A stretch of DNA of 46,832 bases from Pseudomonadota bacterium (lineage in GTDB: Bacteria > Desulfobacterota > Desulfovibrionia > Desulfovibrionales > Desulfovibrionaceae): positions 1 through 46,832 of the forward strand of contig JAEZYD010000011.1 in NCBI GenBank assembly GCA_023419375.1, given 5' to 3'. Below are positions 7,823 through 16,195 of this stretch, one piece after another (the first letter of the stretch is position 1; each line of letters opens with the position of its first letter). The notes under the pieces are model-generated. The model was not told the origin of the DNA. It was given only the letters and a program-made list of their open reading frames with translations, and ran no database searches. The translations under genes were made by a program, and so were the position numbers.

Positions 7823-8920
7823 TTACATGTCTGAATATTTCGCGGCGATGCTGCGGAACTGCTCCTGCATGGCCAAAAAGGCGTCCACCACTTCGGGGTC
7901 AAACTGGGTTCCGCGTCCTTCCACAATAATGCGCATGGCTGTTTCGTGCGGCATGGCGGGTTTATAGACGCGCTTGCTGCGCAGGGCGTCGTACACGTCG
8001 GCCACGCTCATAAGGCGGGCGGAGAGCGGAATGTCCTTGCCAGCAATCCCGCGCGGGTAGCCCTTGCCGTCCCAACGTTCGTGGTGGCAGTAGGCAATAT
8101 CGCTGGCGATGCGCAGAAAGGAATTTTCCCCCAGAAACTTGTCAGCCGAGGCCAGCACCGCGCGCCCCAGCGTGGTGTGTTCCTTCATGGCCTCATATTC
8201 CTCATCGGTGAGGGGGCCGGGCTTGTGCAGCACAGTGTCTGCAATGGCGACCTTGCCCACATCGTGCAGCGGCGCAGAAAGGTAGAGCCACGAAATGGCA
8301 TCGGCGTCCAGCTCGTCCCTGTACTCGGGCAGTTGCGAAATATAGACGGCCAGGGCCTTCACGTAGTTCTGCGTGCGTTTGATGTGCGCGCCGGTTTCCG
8401 TATCGCGCCATTCCGCAAGGCTTGCCATGGCGTGAATGGTGGCTTCCTGCGTAAGGGCAAGCTGGCGTATGCGGGCGAGCACCAGGTCGTTCAGGTGATC
8501 GCGGTAGAGCTTGAACTTGAGCTGGTTGGCGACACGGTTGCGCACCAGCGAGGAGCGGAAAGGTTTGGTTATGTAATCCTGCGCGCCCAGCGAGAGGCCC
8601 TTGGCCTCGTCAGTTTCTTCATTCTGCGCCGTAATGAACATCACCGGGATGTCGCGGGTTTGCGCATCGCTGCGCAGGCGCTTGCAGACCTCGTAACCGT
8701 CCATGCCGGGCATGATGACGTCAAGCAGGATCAGGTCTGGCGGGGGTTGTCGCAGGGCCAGACGCAAAGCATCCGTGCCGTTTTTGGCAAACATGATTGT
8801 GTATTTGTCGCGCAGGCATTCACTGAGAATGCGCAGGTTTTCAGGCGCGTCATCCACAAGCAGGATGACGTTGCGCCTGTGTACCTGAGATGGATCGGCG
8901 GTTTCGTCGGCCCAGTTCAT
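7823..8920 (-). CDS. response regulator with HD-GYP c-di-GMP phosphodiesterase domain
   Basis: A 365-residue cytoplasmic protein. The N-terminal receiver domain (about 15-135) has an acidic pair (LLVDDA), the phospho-acceptor Asp in LILLDVIMPGMDG and the conserved Lys in TKPF. A short helical linker follows, then an HD-GYP domain (about 165-355) with HDVGK, the HHERWDGKGYPRG block and SARLMSVADVYDAL. HD-GYP proteins hydrolyse cyclic-di-GMP, here presumably under control of receiver phosphorylation. No sensor kinase is adjacent. The ATG overlaps the TGA of the upstream lipoprotein gene by 4 bp, so it is translationally coupled to the end of the Mla-type operon. Confidence 0.92.
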   Translation of the reverse strand: MNWADETADPSQVHRRNVILLVDDAPENLRILSECLRDKYTIMFAKNGTDALRLALRQPPPDLILLDVIMPGMDGYEVCKRLRSDAQTRDIPVMFITAQNEETDEAKGLSLGAQDYITKPFRSSLVRNRVANQLKFKLYRDHLNDLVLARIRQLALTQEATIHAMASLAEWRDTETGAHIKRTQNYVKALAVYISQLPEYRDELDADAISWLYLSAPLHDVGKVAIADTVLHKPGPLTDEEYEAMKEHTTLGRAVLASADKFLGENSFLRIASDIAYCHHERWDGKGYPRGIAGKDIPLSARLMSVADVYDALRSKRVYKPAMPHETAMRIIVEGRGTQFDPEVVDAFLAMQEQFRSIAAKYSDM

Positions 8921-9513
8921 GACTTGCCCCGTGTGAGCACGGGCAGGCGGGCGGCCAGATGTTCGCCCATGCGGCGCACCATGCGGCTTTCTGCCGCGGT
9001 GAGCACATCATAGGTTTTGCCCGCCACTGGTTCTGCATCGGCATAGATGCCCCGGGCGATGACGTCGTCGTGGCGGTTTTTCAGTGTCCAGCGCGCTTCA
9101 AGCACGGCCTTGGAGTCGAAATTGCCGTCTAGCCTCTGCAGATCCACAAGCAGCACATAGTCGGCGCGGGTGTCGTCGCCCGGCGCAAGCACGTTCAGGC
9201 CCACGGCCAGCAAGGGCGGGGTCAGCACTTCCTGCACCACGCGGCGCACGCCATGCCCCACGGGCTCCGCCCAGGCGTGGAATTGCGAAACCACAAGTTC
9301 TGTTTCGCCGTTCACACGGCTGACTATGCTGTTGCGGTCAAGGTAATCCGGCACGGTAACCTGCGCCACACGCAGGTTTTTGCTGGGCAGCGTGTCGGCC
9401 TTGACTGGCTCAAGGGCGCTTTCAAGCAGATAATAGCGCGTGGGGGTGCTGCGTGCGCAGCCGCTCAAAAGTGTGAGCAGCACCAGCGAAAGAAGAAGGA
9501 TTTTGCGTTGCAT
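8917..9513 (-). CDS. PqiC/ABC-transport auxiliary lipoprotein of an MCE system
   Basis: A 198-residue lipoprotein. The signal peptide ends in the lipobox LLSGC (Cys at about 19). The mature part opens TPTRYYLLESA and continues VAQVTVPDYLDRNSIV, the pattern of the auxiliary lipoproteins (PqiC, DUF330-like) that work with MCE proteins at the outer membrane. It should be anchored to the outer membrane and receive or deliver lipid from the MlaD-like tube. Its ATG overlaps the mlaD stop (TGATG). Without Ala/Ser analysis of the +2 position the membrane assignment is an inference. The family call is from motif resemblance. Confidence 0.85.
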   Translation of the reverse strand: MQRKILLLSLVLLTLLSGCARSTPTRYYLLESALEPVKADTLPSKNLRVAQVTVPDYLDRNSIVSRVNGETELVVSQFHAWAEPVGHGVRRVVQEVLTPPLLAVGLNVLAPGDDTRADYVLLVDLQRLDGNFDSKAVLEARWTLKNRHDDVIARGIYADAEPVAGKTYDVLTAAESRMVRRMGEHLAARLPVLTRGKS

Positions 9514-10481
9514 CAGCGTGTTCCTTGCTTGCCCCGCAGCAGAGCTTCGGGATTACGTTCAAGCATTTCGGCCAGGGCGCGCATGGAGCGCATGGTATCG
9601 GTGCTCTCTTTGAGGAGGCGGCGCAGGTCGTTCATGGTGGGCGAATCACGCCCCAGAATGCCCTGGGCCGAAGCTGTGACCACGCGCAACTGATCTGCCG
9701 CAACCGCCATGCTCTGCATGGCTTCGCGGAAGGAAACCAGCGTGGCTGGCAGTTCCTTTTCAACAGAGGCGCTGGCCGTGCTCAGGCTTTTGAGAACCTG
9801 CTCCGTATTGGTGCGCATGGAGCCCTCGTGCAAGATGCCGTGGGCTTCCTGAAAGGTGTTGGTGAACGCCGTGAGCGCCTTGCCCAGCTTGTCGTCGCTG
9901 AGGCCGAGGGCAAGGTTTTGCAGCACCGCGCTGAAAGAATTTACCATCTGCTCCAGCGGCATCTGCGAGAGCGTGCTTTGCAGCGTATCAATGGGCGAGG
10001 GAATGGTGGGGATTTCCATATCCGGCGTAGCGGAGCGGAAGTTGGCCGCCGTGGCGGGATAAAAATCAAGCTCCACGCGGTATTGCCCGGTAATGAGGCT
10101 TTGCAGTTGCAGCCGCCCGCGCAGGCCGCGCTGCACCATGCGGCGTATGATTTCCTGCTGGAAAGACTCGGAGGGTGCGGCAGCGCCGCTGGCGCGTACA
10201 AAGCTGCGTTCGTCAATGCGAATATAGACGGGGATGGTCACGTTGGAATCGCGCGCATTGGCAACCAGATTGATGCGCGTGACGCTGCCCATGGGCACGC
10301 CTCTGAACACAACCGGCGCACCCGTGGAAAGCCCGCTGACCGAGCCATCAAAGTACATCACGTATTCAAGATCATTGCTGAAAAGGCGGCCCCCGCCGAG
10401 CAGCATGAGGCCCAGCACCAGCAGGGCCAGGCCCCCCAGCACAAAAGCGCCGACAGTTGTTTTGTATGACTGCGAGTTCAT
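9513..10481 (-). CDS. MCE-domain lipid-binding protein (MlaD-like)
   Basis: A 322-residue periplasmic protein anchored by one N-terminal helix (about residues 10-30, VGAFVLGGLALLVLGLMLLG). The MCE domain follows (about 38-120) with the family signature FDGSVSGLSTGAPVVFRGVPMGSV in two parts. A long helical C-terminal region (about 150-310) probably forms a barrel or tunnel as in PqiB/LetB-type proteins. MlaD-like proteins form hexamers that carry phospholipid between the inner-membrane ABC transporter and outer components. The C-terminal helix is longer than in E. coli MlaD, closer to PqiC-linked systems. The start overlaps the mlaF stop by 4 bp. Confidence 0.9.
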   Translation of the reverse strand: MNSQSYKTTVGAFVLGGLALLVLGLMLLGGGRLFSNDLEYVMYFDGSVSGLSTGAPVVFRGVPMGSVTRINLVANARDSNVTIPVYIRIDERSFVRASGAAAPSESFQQEIIRRMVQRGLRGRLQLQSLITGQYRVELDFYPATAANFRSATPDMEIPTIPSPIDTLQSTLSQMPLEQMVNSFSAVLQNLALGLSDDKLGKALTAFTNTFQEAHGILHEGSMRTNTEQVLKSLSTASASVEKELPATLVSFREAMQSMAVAADQLRVVTASAQGILGRDSPTMNDLRRLLKESTDTMRSMRALAEMLERNPEALLRGKQGTR

Positions 10482-11395
10482 CGGGATTGTTCCTTGTGCG
10501 AAGTTGCAGCGTGCGAAGTTGCCGTTGGGGCTTTTTCGCCTGCGTCCTCATTCTGCTCGCGCATGCCGCCTCTGGTCAGAAAGAGCTGTGCGCTTTGGTC
10601 TGTATTGGGATCTTTCACCAACTCGCTGGGATTACCGCTGGCAGTGACCGTTCTGCTCTGCGCATCCAGAAAGATGCTGTTTCTGGCTATGGTAAAAATA
10701 CTCGGCAACTCATGAGAAACAATAACAAAAGTTGTGCCCAGGCTGTCGCGCAGCTCCAGTATCAGGTCGTCCAGCAGCCGGGAGCTGACAGGGTCAAGCC
10801 CTGCGGATGGTTCGTCCAGAAAGAGAATCTGCGGATCAAGCGCCAGCGCCCGGGCAAGCCCCGCGCGTTTGCGCATGCCGCCGCTGATCTCCGAGGGGTA
10901 ATAATCCTCAAATCCGGCCAGACCCGCAAGGGCCAGCTTGAGCGAGGCCTGCTCCCTGATTTCATCATCGGTGAGGTCTGTGTACTGCTGCAAGGGCAGA
11001 CCCACGTTTTCCGCCAAGGTCATGGAGCTCCACAGCGCGCCGCCCTGAAAGAGCACGCCCGTGTTGCGCATGATGCGGCTGCGGCTTTCTTCCGTGCCCG
11101 CCCAGAAATCCTCGCCATTATAGCAAACCTGCCCTTGCTGCGGCTCCTTGAGGCCCATGAGCACGCGCAAGAGTGTACTTTTGCCGCAGCCGGAACCGCC
11201 CATGACCATGAAAATATCGCCCACGCGCACGTCAAACGACACGTTGCGCATGAGCACAAAGGAGCCGAAGGCCACCGTAAGATCGCGCACCCTGATGCGC
11301 ACGTCTTCATCCGGCACGGCAGGGGCCGGGCAGGTCGGAGCAGCGCTGGCCGCGTCCGTGTTGGGCAGGAGGATGGAGGGCTGGGCGTCAGGCAT
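10478..11395 (-). CDS. ABC transporter ATP-binding protein (MlaF-like)
   Basis: A 305-residue ATPase of the MCE-type lipid transporter. Walker A is GGSGCGKST (about residues 66-74), the signature is SGGMRKRAGLARAL and Walker B is ILFLDEPSAGLDP, with the switch His in IVSHEL. GGMRKR is the version of the signature typical of MlaF rather than nutrient importers. I start it at the ATG 1 bp after the mlaE stop. A longer frame would overlap mlaE completely and has no ribosome site. The last ~30 residues are Ala/Thr/His-rich and unconserved in appearance. It pairs with the STAS-MlaE permease upstream. Confidence 0.93.
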   Translation of the reverse strand: MPDAQPSILLPNTDAASAAPTCPAPAVPDEDVRIRVRDLTVAFGSFVLMRNVSFDVRVGDIFMVMGGSGCGKSTLLRVLMGLKEPQQGQVCYNGEDFWAGTEESRSRIMRNTGVLFQGGALWSSMTLAENVGLPLQQYTDLTDDEIREQASLKLALAGLAGFEDYYPSEISGGMRKRAGLARALALDPQILFLDEPSAGLDPVSSRLLDDLILELRDSLGTTFVIVSHELPSIFTIARNSIFLDAQSRTVTASGNPSELVKDPNTDQSAQLFLTRGGMREQNEDAGEKAPTATSHAATSHKEQSR

Positions 11396-11396
11396 G

Positions 11397-12524
11397 TTAC
11401 ACATCCAGCACGTTGCAGATAACGGTGATGATGGCGGTAGCCACAATAATGCCCACAATGGCCTGCACCACCGCCGTGGTGGTGGCCTGGCCCACAGCCT
11501 GTGCGCTGCGCCCGCAGCGTATGCCCTGATAGCACCCGGCCACGGCCACAATGGCCCCAAAAACCGTGCCGTACACAAGGCCGATGATCAGATGCTTGAA
11601 GGGCACCATCTGGATGGTGGCGTTGATGTATTCCATGGGGTTCAGCCGCAGCATGGTGGTGCCCACCAGAAAACCGCCGATAATGCCCATGAGGTCGGCA
11701 TACAGGGTCAGCAGGGGGATCATGGCCATAAGGGCCAGCACGCGCGGCAGCACAAGAAAGTCGTGGGGAGAAATGCCGAGGGTGGAGAGGGCGTCCACCT
11801 CTTCGTTGACCTGCATGGTGCCGATGAGGGCGGCATAGGCGGCGCCTACCCGGCCAGCCATGACCACGCCCACCATAATAGCCCCCATGACCCGCAGCAT
11901 GCCAATGCCCACAAGGCCCGCAACGTAAATCTGCGCGCCAAACTGGGTGAGCTGCACCGCGCCCACAAAGGCCAGAATCAGGCCAAACAGCAGGCTGGTG
12001 AGCGAAATGATGGGCAGGGCGGCCACGCCGCACTCGTGCATGGCGGCAAACAGATCCATGGGGCGCATCTTGGCCCTGCCAAGAAACAGCCGCCAGATGG
12101 AGAGCACAATCTCGCCAAGAAAATTAAGAAAATCCTCAAGCTTGGGCCGTAGAGCCAGCACACTTTCGCCCACGCGGGTCACAAAGCCCACATCGGTTTT
12201 GCTGCGTTCGGAGCCTGCCTTGGCAGGAACCGCAAAGGCCAGTTTGATGAGGCGCTCGAGGCCTTCGGGCAGTTCCGTATGCACCGGCAGATCTCGGGCG
12301 CGCGCCGCCTTGACCATCTGCACCAGAAAGACCAGCAGGGTGCTGTCCCACTGCCCAAGGGCTGCGCTTTCAAGGCGCACCTCGCGGATGCGCTGGTCGG
12401 CTATCTGGCTCAGGGCGGCCATGGCCTCCAGGGGCCATGGTTCGTCAAGATTCCAGCGTCCGCCAACGCTCACGCGCAGCAGCGGCCCCTGAACAGATAC
12501 GGTCACTTGCGGACTTGTTTCCAT
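11397..12524 (-). CDS. MlaE-family ABC permease with N-terminal STAS-like domain
   Basis: A 375-residue inner-membrane permease. Residues 1-110 look like a STAS domain (VSVQGPLLRVSVGGRW, then VRLESAALGQWDSTLLVFL), equivalent to a fused MlaB. The MlaE domain follows (about 125-375), with five or six membrane segments and the conserved MRVMGAIMVGVVMAGRVGAAY-type loop and EEVDALSTLGI. It works with MlaF and MlaD to move phospholipids across the envelope. No Shine-Dalgarno precedes ATG 12524, but a promoter placed exactly for a leaderless message does (see 12531-12559), and that is why I prefer this start over the ATG at 12551. Confidence 0.9.
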   Translation of the reverse strand: METSPQVTVSVQGPLLRVSVGGRWNLDEPWPLEAMAALSQIADQRIREVRLESAALGQWDSTLLVFLVQMVKAARARDLPVHTELPEGLERLIKLAFAVPAKAGSERSKTDVGFVTRVGESVLALRPKLEDFLNFLGEIVLSIWRLFLGRAKMRPMDLFAAMHECGVAALPIISLTSLLFGLILAFVGAVQLTQFGAQIYVAGLVGIGMLRVMGAIMVGVVMAGRVGAAYAALIGTMQVNEEVDALSTLGISPHDFLVLPRVLALMAMIPLLTLYADLMGIIGGFLVGTTMLRLNPMEYINATIQMVPFKHLIIGLVYGTVFGAIVAVAGCYQGIRCGRSAQAVGQATTTAVVQAIVGIIVATAIITVICNVLDV

Positions 12525-12530
12525 CACTAT

Positions 12531-12559
12531 ACTATACGCGTAGCACAACATCTTCGCAA
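12531..12559 (-). promoter_or_regulatory. putative promoter of the Mla-type operon, leaderless geometry
   Basis: On the minus strand the -35 TTGCGA (12559-12554), a 17-bp spacer and -10 TATAGT (12536-12531) put the expected +1 at 12524, the A of the mlaE ATG. A second overlapping TATAGT sits at 12531-12526. It is divergent from polA. Confidence 0.6.
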
Positions 12560-12618
12560 GCGTCCTGGCCTGCGAACCGTTTTGAAATCTTTTTGAAACT
12601 CCAAACCACCGGGCTGTC

Positions 12619-15408
12619 ATGTCGCTGAAACAACGCCTCAATCTTTCTGCCGAACCTGTCTTTCTTATGGACGGCTCTGCCTTTATATATCGCGGTTTTT
12701 TTGCCAACAAGAACATGCAGCGCTCCGACGGTTTTCCCACCAACGCGCTGGTGGTGGTAACGCGTGTACTGCTGCGCATTCTGCGCGATGAACGCCCCGC
12801 CCATTTTCTCTTCGTCAAGGACGGCAAGGGCAAGAACTTCCGGCACGATCTGTACCCGCTGTACAAGGCCAACCGGGATGCCACGCCCGAAGATCTGGTG
12901 CGGCAGATGGATCCCATTGTGCGCATGGTCAAGGCTCTCGGCATTCCTGTTGAAATTTCTGACGGCTGCGAGGCTGACGATTGCATAGCCTCGCTGGCGG
13001 CGCGTTTCTCCGCCCAGCGGCCCGTGATTATCGTGAGCGGCGATAAAGACCTCAAGCAGTGCCTAGGCCCCAACGTGTACATGTGGGACCCTGCATCCAA
13101 GGAAGAAAAGCTGCTCTCTGCCGCAGATTTTACTGCGGAAAGCGGCCTCAGGCCCGACCAGTGGGCCGATGTGCAGGCTCTTGTGGGCGACACGAGCGAT
13201 AATATCCCCGGCGTGCCGGGCATCGGCCCCAAGACGGCGCAGAAAATTTTTGAAATATGCCCCACGCTTGAAGACATACGCGATCATTTTGCACTGCTTG
13301 GGCCCAAGATTCAGGACAAGCTGCGCGACCACCTTGAAAATATGTTTTTGTGGCGGCAGCTCACTTCTCTTTCGCTGGATGTGTGCACCGGGCTGACTCT
13401 TGACGACATGACCGTCAATCCTCTGGATGAAGCCCTGTGCGCCAGCATGGCGGACGAATTTGAACTGCACGCCCTGCGCCGCGACATGGCAACCCTGGCC
13501 CGTTTGCAGCGCAGCGCCCCTGCAGGTTCGGCCGCGGTCACGTCTGGTCTTGCCACTGGCGGAGCTGCCCTGAACGCTGGCTCAAATACTGGTGTGGATG
13601 CTGGCGCGTCTCGCCCCGCTGCCCAGAGTTCTCTTGCCCAGGGTTCGCTGATGGCTGCCGCAGAAAAGTCTTCTGCAAAGCCCCGCCCCGCAGCAGGGGC
13701 AGGCCCGCAGATGAGCTTGCTGGATGTGGCCGACGAGCCTGAGGCTCCGCTCCTGAGCGAAGCAGGGCAGTTGCCCCCCTGCACAGGGCTGGAGGCCGCA
13801 ATAATCTGGCCCGGCGGACCGGGCAAACCTCCCCACGTATCGGTGGCTGGCGGCGATGATTTTCGCTGGGGCGGCAGTGTGGAAGACCTCTGCACGTGGC
13901 TTGCCGGGGCGCAAAGGTTGGTGACGTCTGACCTCAAGGCCCAGCTGATTGCCGCCGCCTGCTGGCGCAAGCTGCCCTCAGAGGCCAATCCTCCGTTTTT
14001 CTTTGATCTTGGCCTCGCCGCCTACCTCATTAATCCCGAGGAAAGCGATTACGGCTGGCCCCGTCTGGCTGTGCGCTGGGGCATACCCCTGCGCGAAGGG
14101 CAGGGGGGCAACGGCCCCGCCAGCATGGCCCTGCGCATGGCCGCCGCCATGGAGCAGCGGCTGGAGGCTGACGGTCTGCTCGAGCTGTACCGCTCACTTG
14201 AACTGCCGCTCACGCCCGTGCTGGCCCAGATGGAGGCGCGCGGCGTCGCCATTGACGCAGCGGCCTTTCAATCCTTTCTTTCAGACGTGCAGGGCGAGAT
14301 CGACAGGCTCACGCAGGAGGTTTTTGCCGCAGCGGGAACCACGTTCAACATCCGTTCGGCTCAGCAGCTTGGCGAGGTATTGTTCAACACGCTCAAGCTG
14401 CCCTCGCCGCGCAAAACCCGTGGCGGGCAGGCATCCACCAATCAGGAAACACTGGAAAAACTGGCCGGGCAGCATCCTGTGGTAGAGAGCATCCTTCAGT
14501 TCCGCAAACTGGAAAAAATGCGCTCCACCTATCTGGATCCCCTGCCGCGCCTTGTGGACCCGCGCGGGCGCATCCATACGACCTTTAACCAGAAGGCCAC
14601 GGCCACGGGGCGGCTTTCGTCCAGCAATCCCAATCTTCAGAACATCCCCGTGCGCGGGCCTCTGGGAAAGCGCATGCGCTCGTGCTTTATCGCCGGGCCG
14701 GATCACGCCCTTGTTTCCGCCGACTATTCGCAGGTTGAACTGCGCGTGCTGGCCCATATGTCGCAGGATACGGCCCTGCTTGAGGCCTTCCGCAACGGAG
14801 AGGACATCCACGCCCGCACGGCTGCGCTGGTGTACGACTTGCCGTCCAGCGAGGTCAGCCCCGACCAGCGGCGCAATGCCAAGACTATCAACTTTGGTCT
14901 TATCTACGGCATGGGCGCGCAAAAACTGGCCCAGGAACTGAAAATCACCACCAACGAGGCCAAGGAATTCATTGCGCGCTATTTTGAGCGGCTCACCGGC
15001 CTGAAGCAGTTTTATGAAGAGGTGGAGGCCGTTGCCAAGCGGCAGGGCTATGTGACCACCCTTGGCGGGCGGCGGCGTTTGTTGCCCGACATCCATTCCG
15101 CCAACGGGCAGAACTACGCTCTGGCCCGGCGGCAGGCCATCAATACCGTGATTCAGGGGTCGGCGGCAGATATCATCAAGCTCGCCATGCTTGCTGTAGC
15201 CCATGATGCGGAGTTGAAGCGGCTGGATGCCCGGTTGCTTTTGCAGGTGCATGACGAACTTTTGCTGGAAGTGCCCACGGAGGCTGCGGCTGCTGTTGGT
15301 GAGCGGGTGGCGGCGCTGATGGGCGGGGTTGCGCCGGGCGGCGTGGCTTTGTCAGTGCCGTTGGTTGTTGATTGGGGGCAGGGGCGTGACTGGGGCTCCG
15401 CCCACTAG
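12619..15408 (+). CDS. polA: DNA polymerase I
   Basis: A 929-residue family A polymerase for Okazaki-fragment maturation and repair. The 5'-nuclease domain (about 1-290) has FLMDGSAFIYRG, CEADDCIA, SGDKDLKQ and the GVPGIGPKTA helix-hairpin-helix. A low-complexity Ala/Ser/Gly-rich linker follows (about 296-375). The central 3'-5' exonuclease fold lacks the DxE metal-binding motif, so proofreading is probably absent, as in Taq and Bacillus enzymes. The polymerase domain has NPNLQNIPVR, motif A DYSQVELRVLAH (~700), motif B RRNAKTINFGLIYG (~750) and motif C QVHDEL (~877). The ribosome site is weak. It converges with tilS across repeat-filled DNA. Confidence 0.97.
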   Translation: MSLKQRLNLSAEPVFLMDGSAFIYRGFFANKNMQRSDGFPTNALVVVTRVLLRILRDERPAHFLFVKDGKGKNFRHDLYPLYKANRDATPEDLVRQMDPIVRMVKALGIPVEISDGCEADDCIASLAARFSAQRPVIIVSGDKDLKQCLGPNVYMWDPASKEEKLLSAADFTAESGLRPDQWADVQALVGDTSDNIPGVPGIGPKTAQKIFEICPTLEDIRDHFALLGPKIQDKLRDHLENMFLWRQLTSLSLDVCTGLTLDDMTVNPLDEALCASMADEFELHALRRDMATLARLQRSAPAGSAAVTSGLATGGAALNAGSNTGVDAGASRPAAQSSLAQGSLMAAAEKSSAKPRPAAGAGPQMSLLDVADEPEAPLLSEAGQLPPCTGLEAAIIWPGGPGKPPHVSVAGGDDFRWGGSVEDLCTWLAGAQRLVTSDLKAQLIAAACWRKLPSEANPPFFFDLGLAAYLINPEESDYGWPRLAVRWGIPLREGQGGNGPASMALRMAAAMEQRLEADGLLELYRSLELPLTPVLAQMEARGVAIDAAAFQSFLSDVQGEIDRLTQEVFAAAGTTFNIRSAQQLGEVLFNTLKLPSPRKTRGGQASTNQETLEKLAGQHPVVESILQFRKLEKMRSTYLDPLPRLVDPRGRIHTTFNQKATATGRLSSSNPNLQNIPVRGPLGKRMRSCFIAGPDHALVSADYSQVELRVLAHMSQDTALLEAFRNGEDIHARTAALVYDLPSSEVSPDQRRNAKTINFGLIYGMGAQKLAQELKITTNEAKEFIARYFERLTGLKQFYEEVEAVAKRQGYVTTLGGRRRLLPDIHSANGQNYALARRQAINTVIQGSAADIIKLAMLAVAHDAELKRLDARLLLQVHDELLLEVPTEAAAAVGERVAALMGGVAPGGVALSVPLVVDWGQGRDWGSAH

Positions 15409-15580
15409 CGGGCGCAAGCGTCTTTTGTCCTCAGGCTGCGTCAGACAGCGGCGGCTTTTTCGGTCGAGTGCCAAAAGCACACTCCCTCAAAGCCGTCTTG
15501 TCTTCCTTGCCGGAGAACAAAATTCATCTTGCGCCGGGAATGAACCCCGCCATGCAAATGGTTGCCTTGCGGTTTGGGGT

Positions 15581-15802
15581 GAGCCTGTCAGGCTGATTTA
15601 CGCAAACCCGACTTTTGTGGCCTGAATGCGTCAGCGCCAGGATTTTGATGCTCACGTACTTGAGTACGTTGCGCTCAAAATCCCGGCGCTTCCTTTTCAG
15701 ACCGCAAAAAGCGTATTTTGCAAATTAGCCCAACACCAGCCATCGCCTCCGCGTTCGCTCCGGCGAGTATAGGGAAGGCAACTCCACGACCAGCTTCTGA
15801 TG
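15581..15802 (+). repeat. intergenic repeat module A, copy 1
   Basis: A 222-bp unit repeated at 15889-16110 with about ten substitutions and no indels. Its core is a palindrome with arms 15634-15648 and 15675-15689 and an inner CGTACT/AGTACG pair, followed by a TTCCTTTT tail as in a Rho-independent terminator for plus-strand RNA. The space 15409-15580 between polA and this copy shows no gene, nor does the 86-bp purine-rich spacer 15803-15888 between copies. Confidence 0.9.
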
Positions 15803-15888
15803 CGAGTCGGGGGAAAGGCAGTGAAGGCAAGAAAAGCAGAAAGGCTGGGGAAAAAGGCAAAAGCAGGAAAGAGGTTGGTGGTGTGGGA

Positions 15889-16110
15889 GAGCCTGTCAGG
15901 CTGATTTACGCAAACCCGACTTTTGTGGCCTGAATGCGTCAGCGCCGGGATTTTGATGCTCACGTACTTGAGTACGCTGCGCTCAAAATCCCGGCGCTTT
16001 CTTTTCAGACCGCAAAAAGCGTATTTTGCAAATTCTCCCAACACCAGCCATCGCCTCCGCATTCGCTCCGGCGAGTATAAGGAAGGCAACTCCACGACCA
16101 GCTTTTGATG
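15889..16110 (+). repeat. intergenic repeat module A, copy 2
   Basis: A second 222-bp copy in the same orientation, 308 bp after the first. The palindrome arms are perfect here (15942-15956 and 15983-15997, 15 bp each) and the tail is TTTCTTTTC. Short frames run through it but differ between copies and look accidental. Confidence 0.9.
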
Positions 16111-16146
16111 GCGAGCTGAGAAAGACAAAAGGCAACGCGCTCCTAA

Positions 16147-16164
16147 TGCTGGAGATTTCCAGCA
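16147..16164. other. small perfect hairpin between modules A and B
   Basis: TGCTGGA (16147-16153) and TCCAGCA (16158-16164) form a 7-bp stem with a 4-base loop. No T-tract follows. It lies in the spacer linking repeat modules A and B. Confidence 0.6.
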
Positions 16165-16195
16165 CATGAAGTCTTAAAGTCGTAATGCAACTTTG

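Noticed and set aside
15697..16167. 156-codon minus-strand frame across repeat module A copies
   Set aside because: It spans two repeat copies and shifts meaning between them; the invariant part is the palindrome, not the codons, so it is probably spurious.
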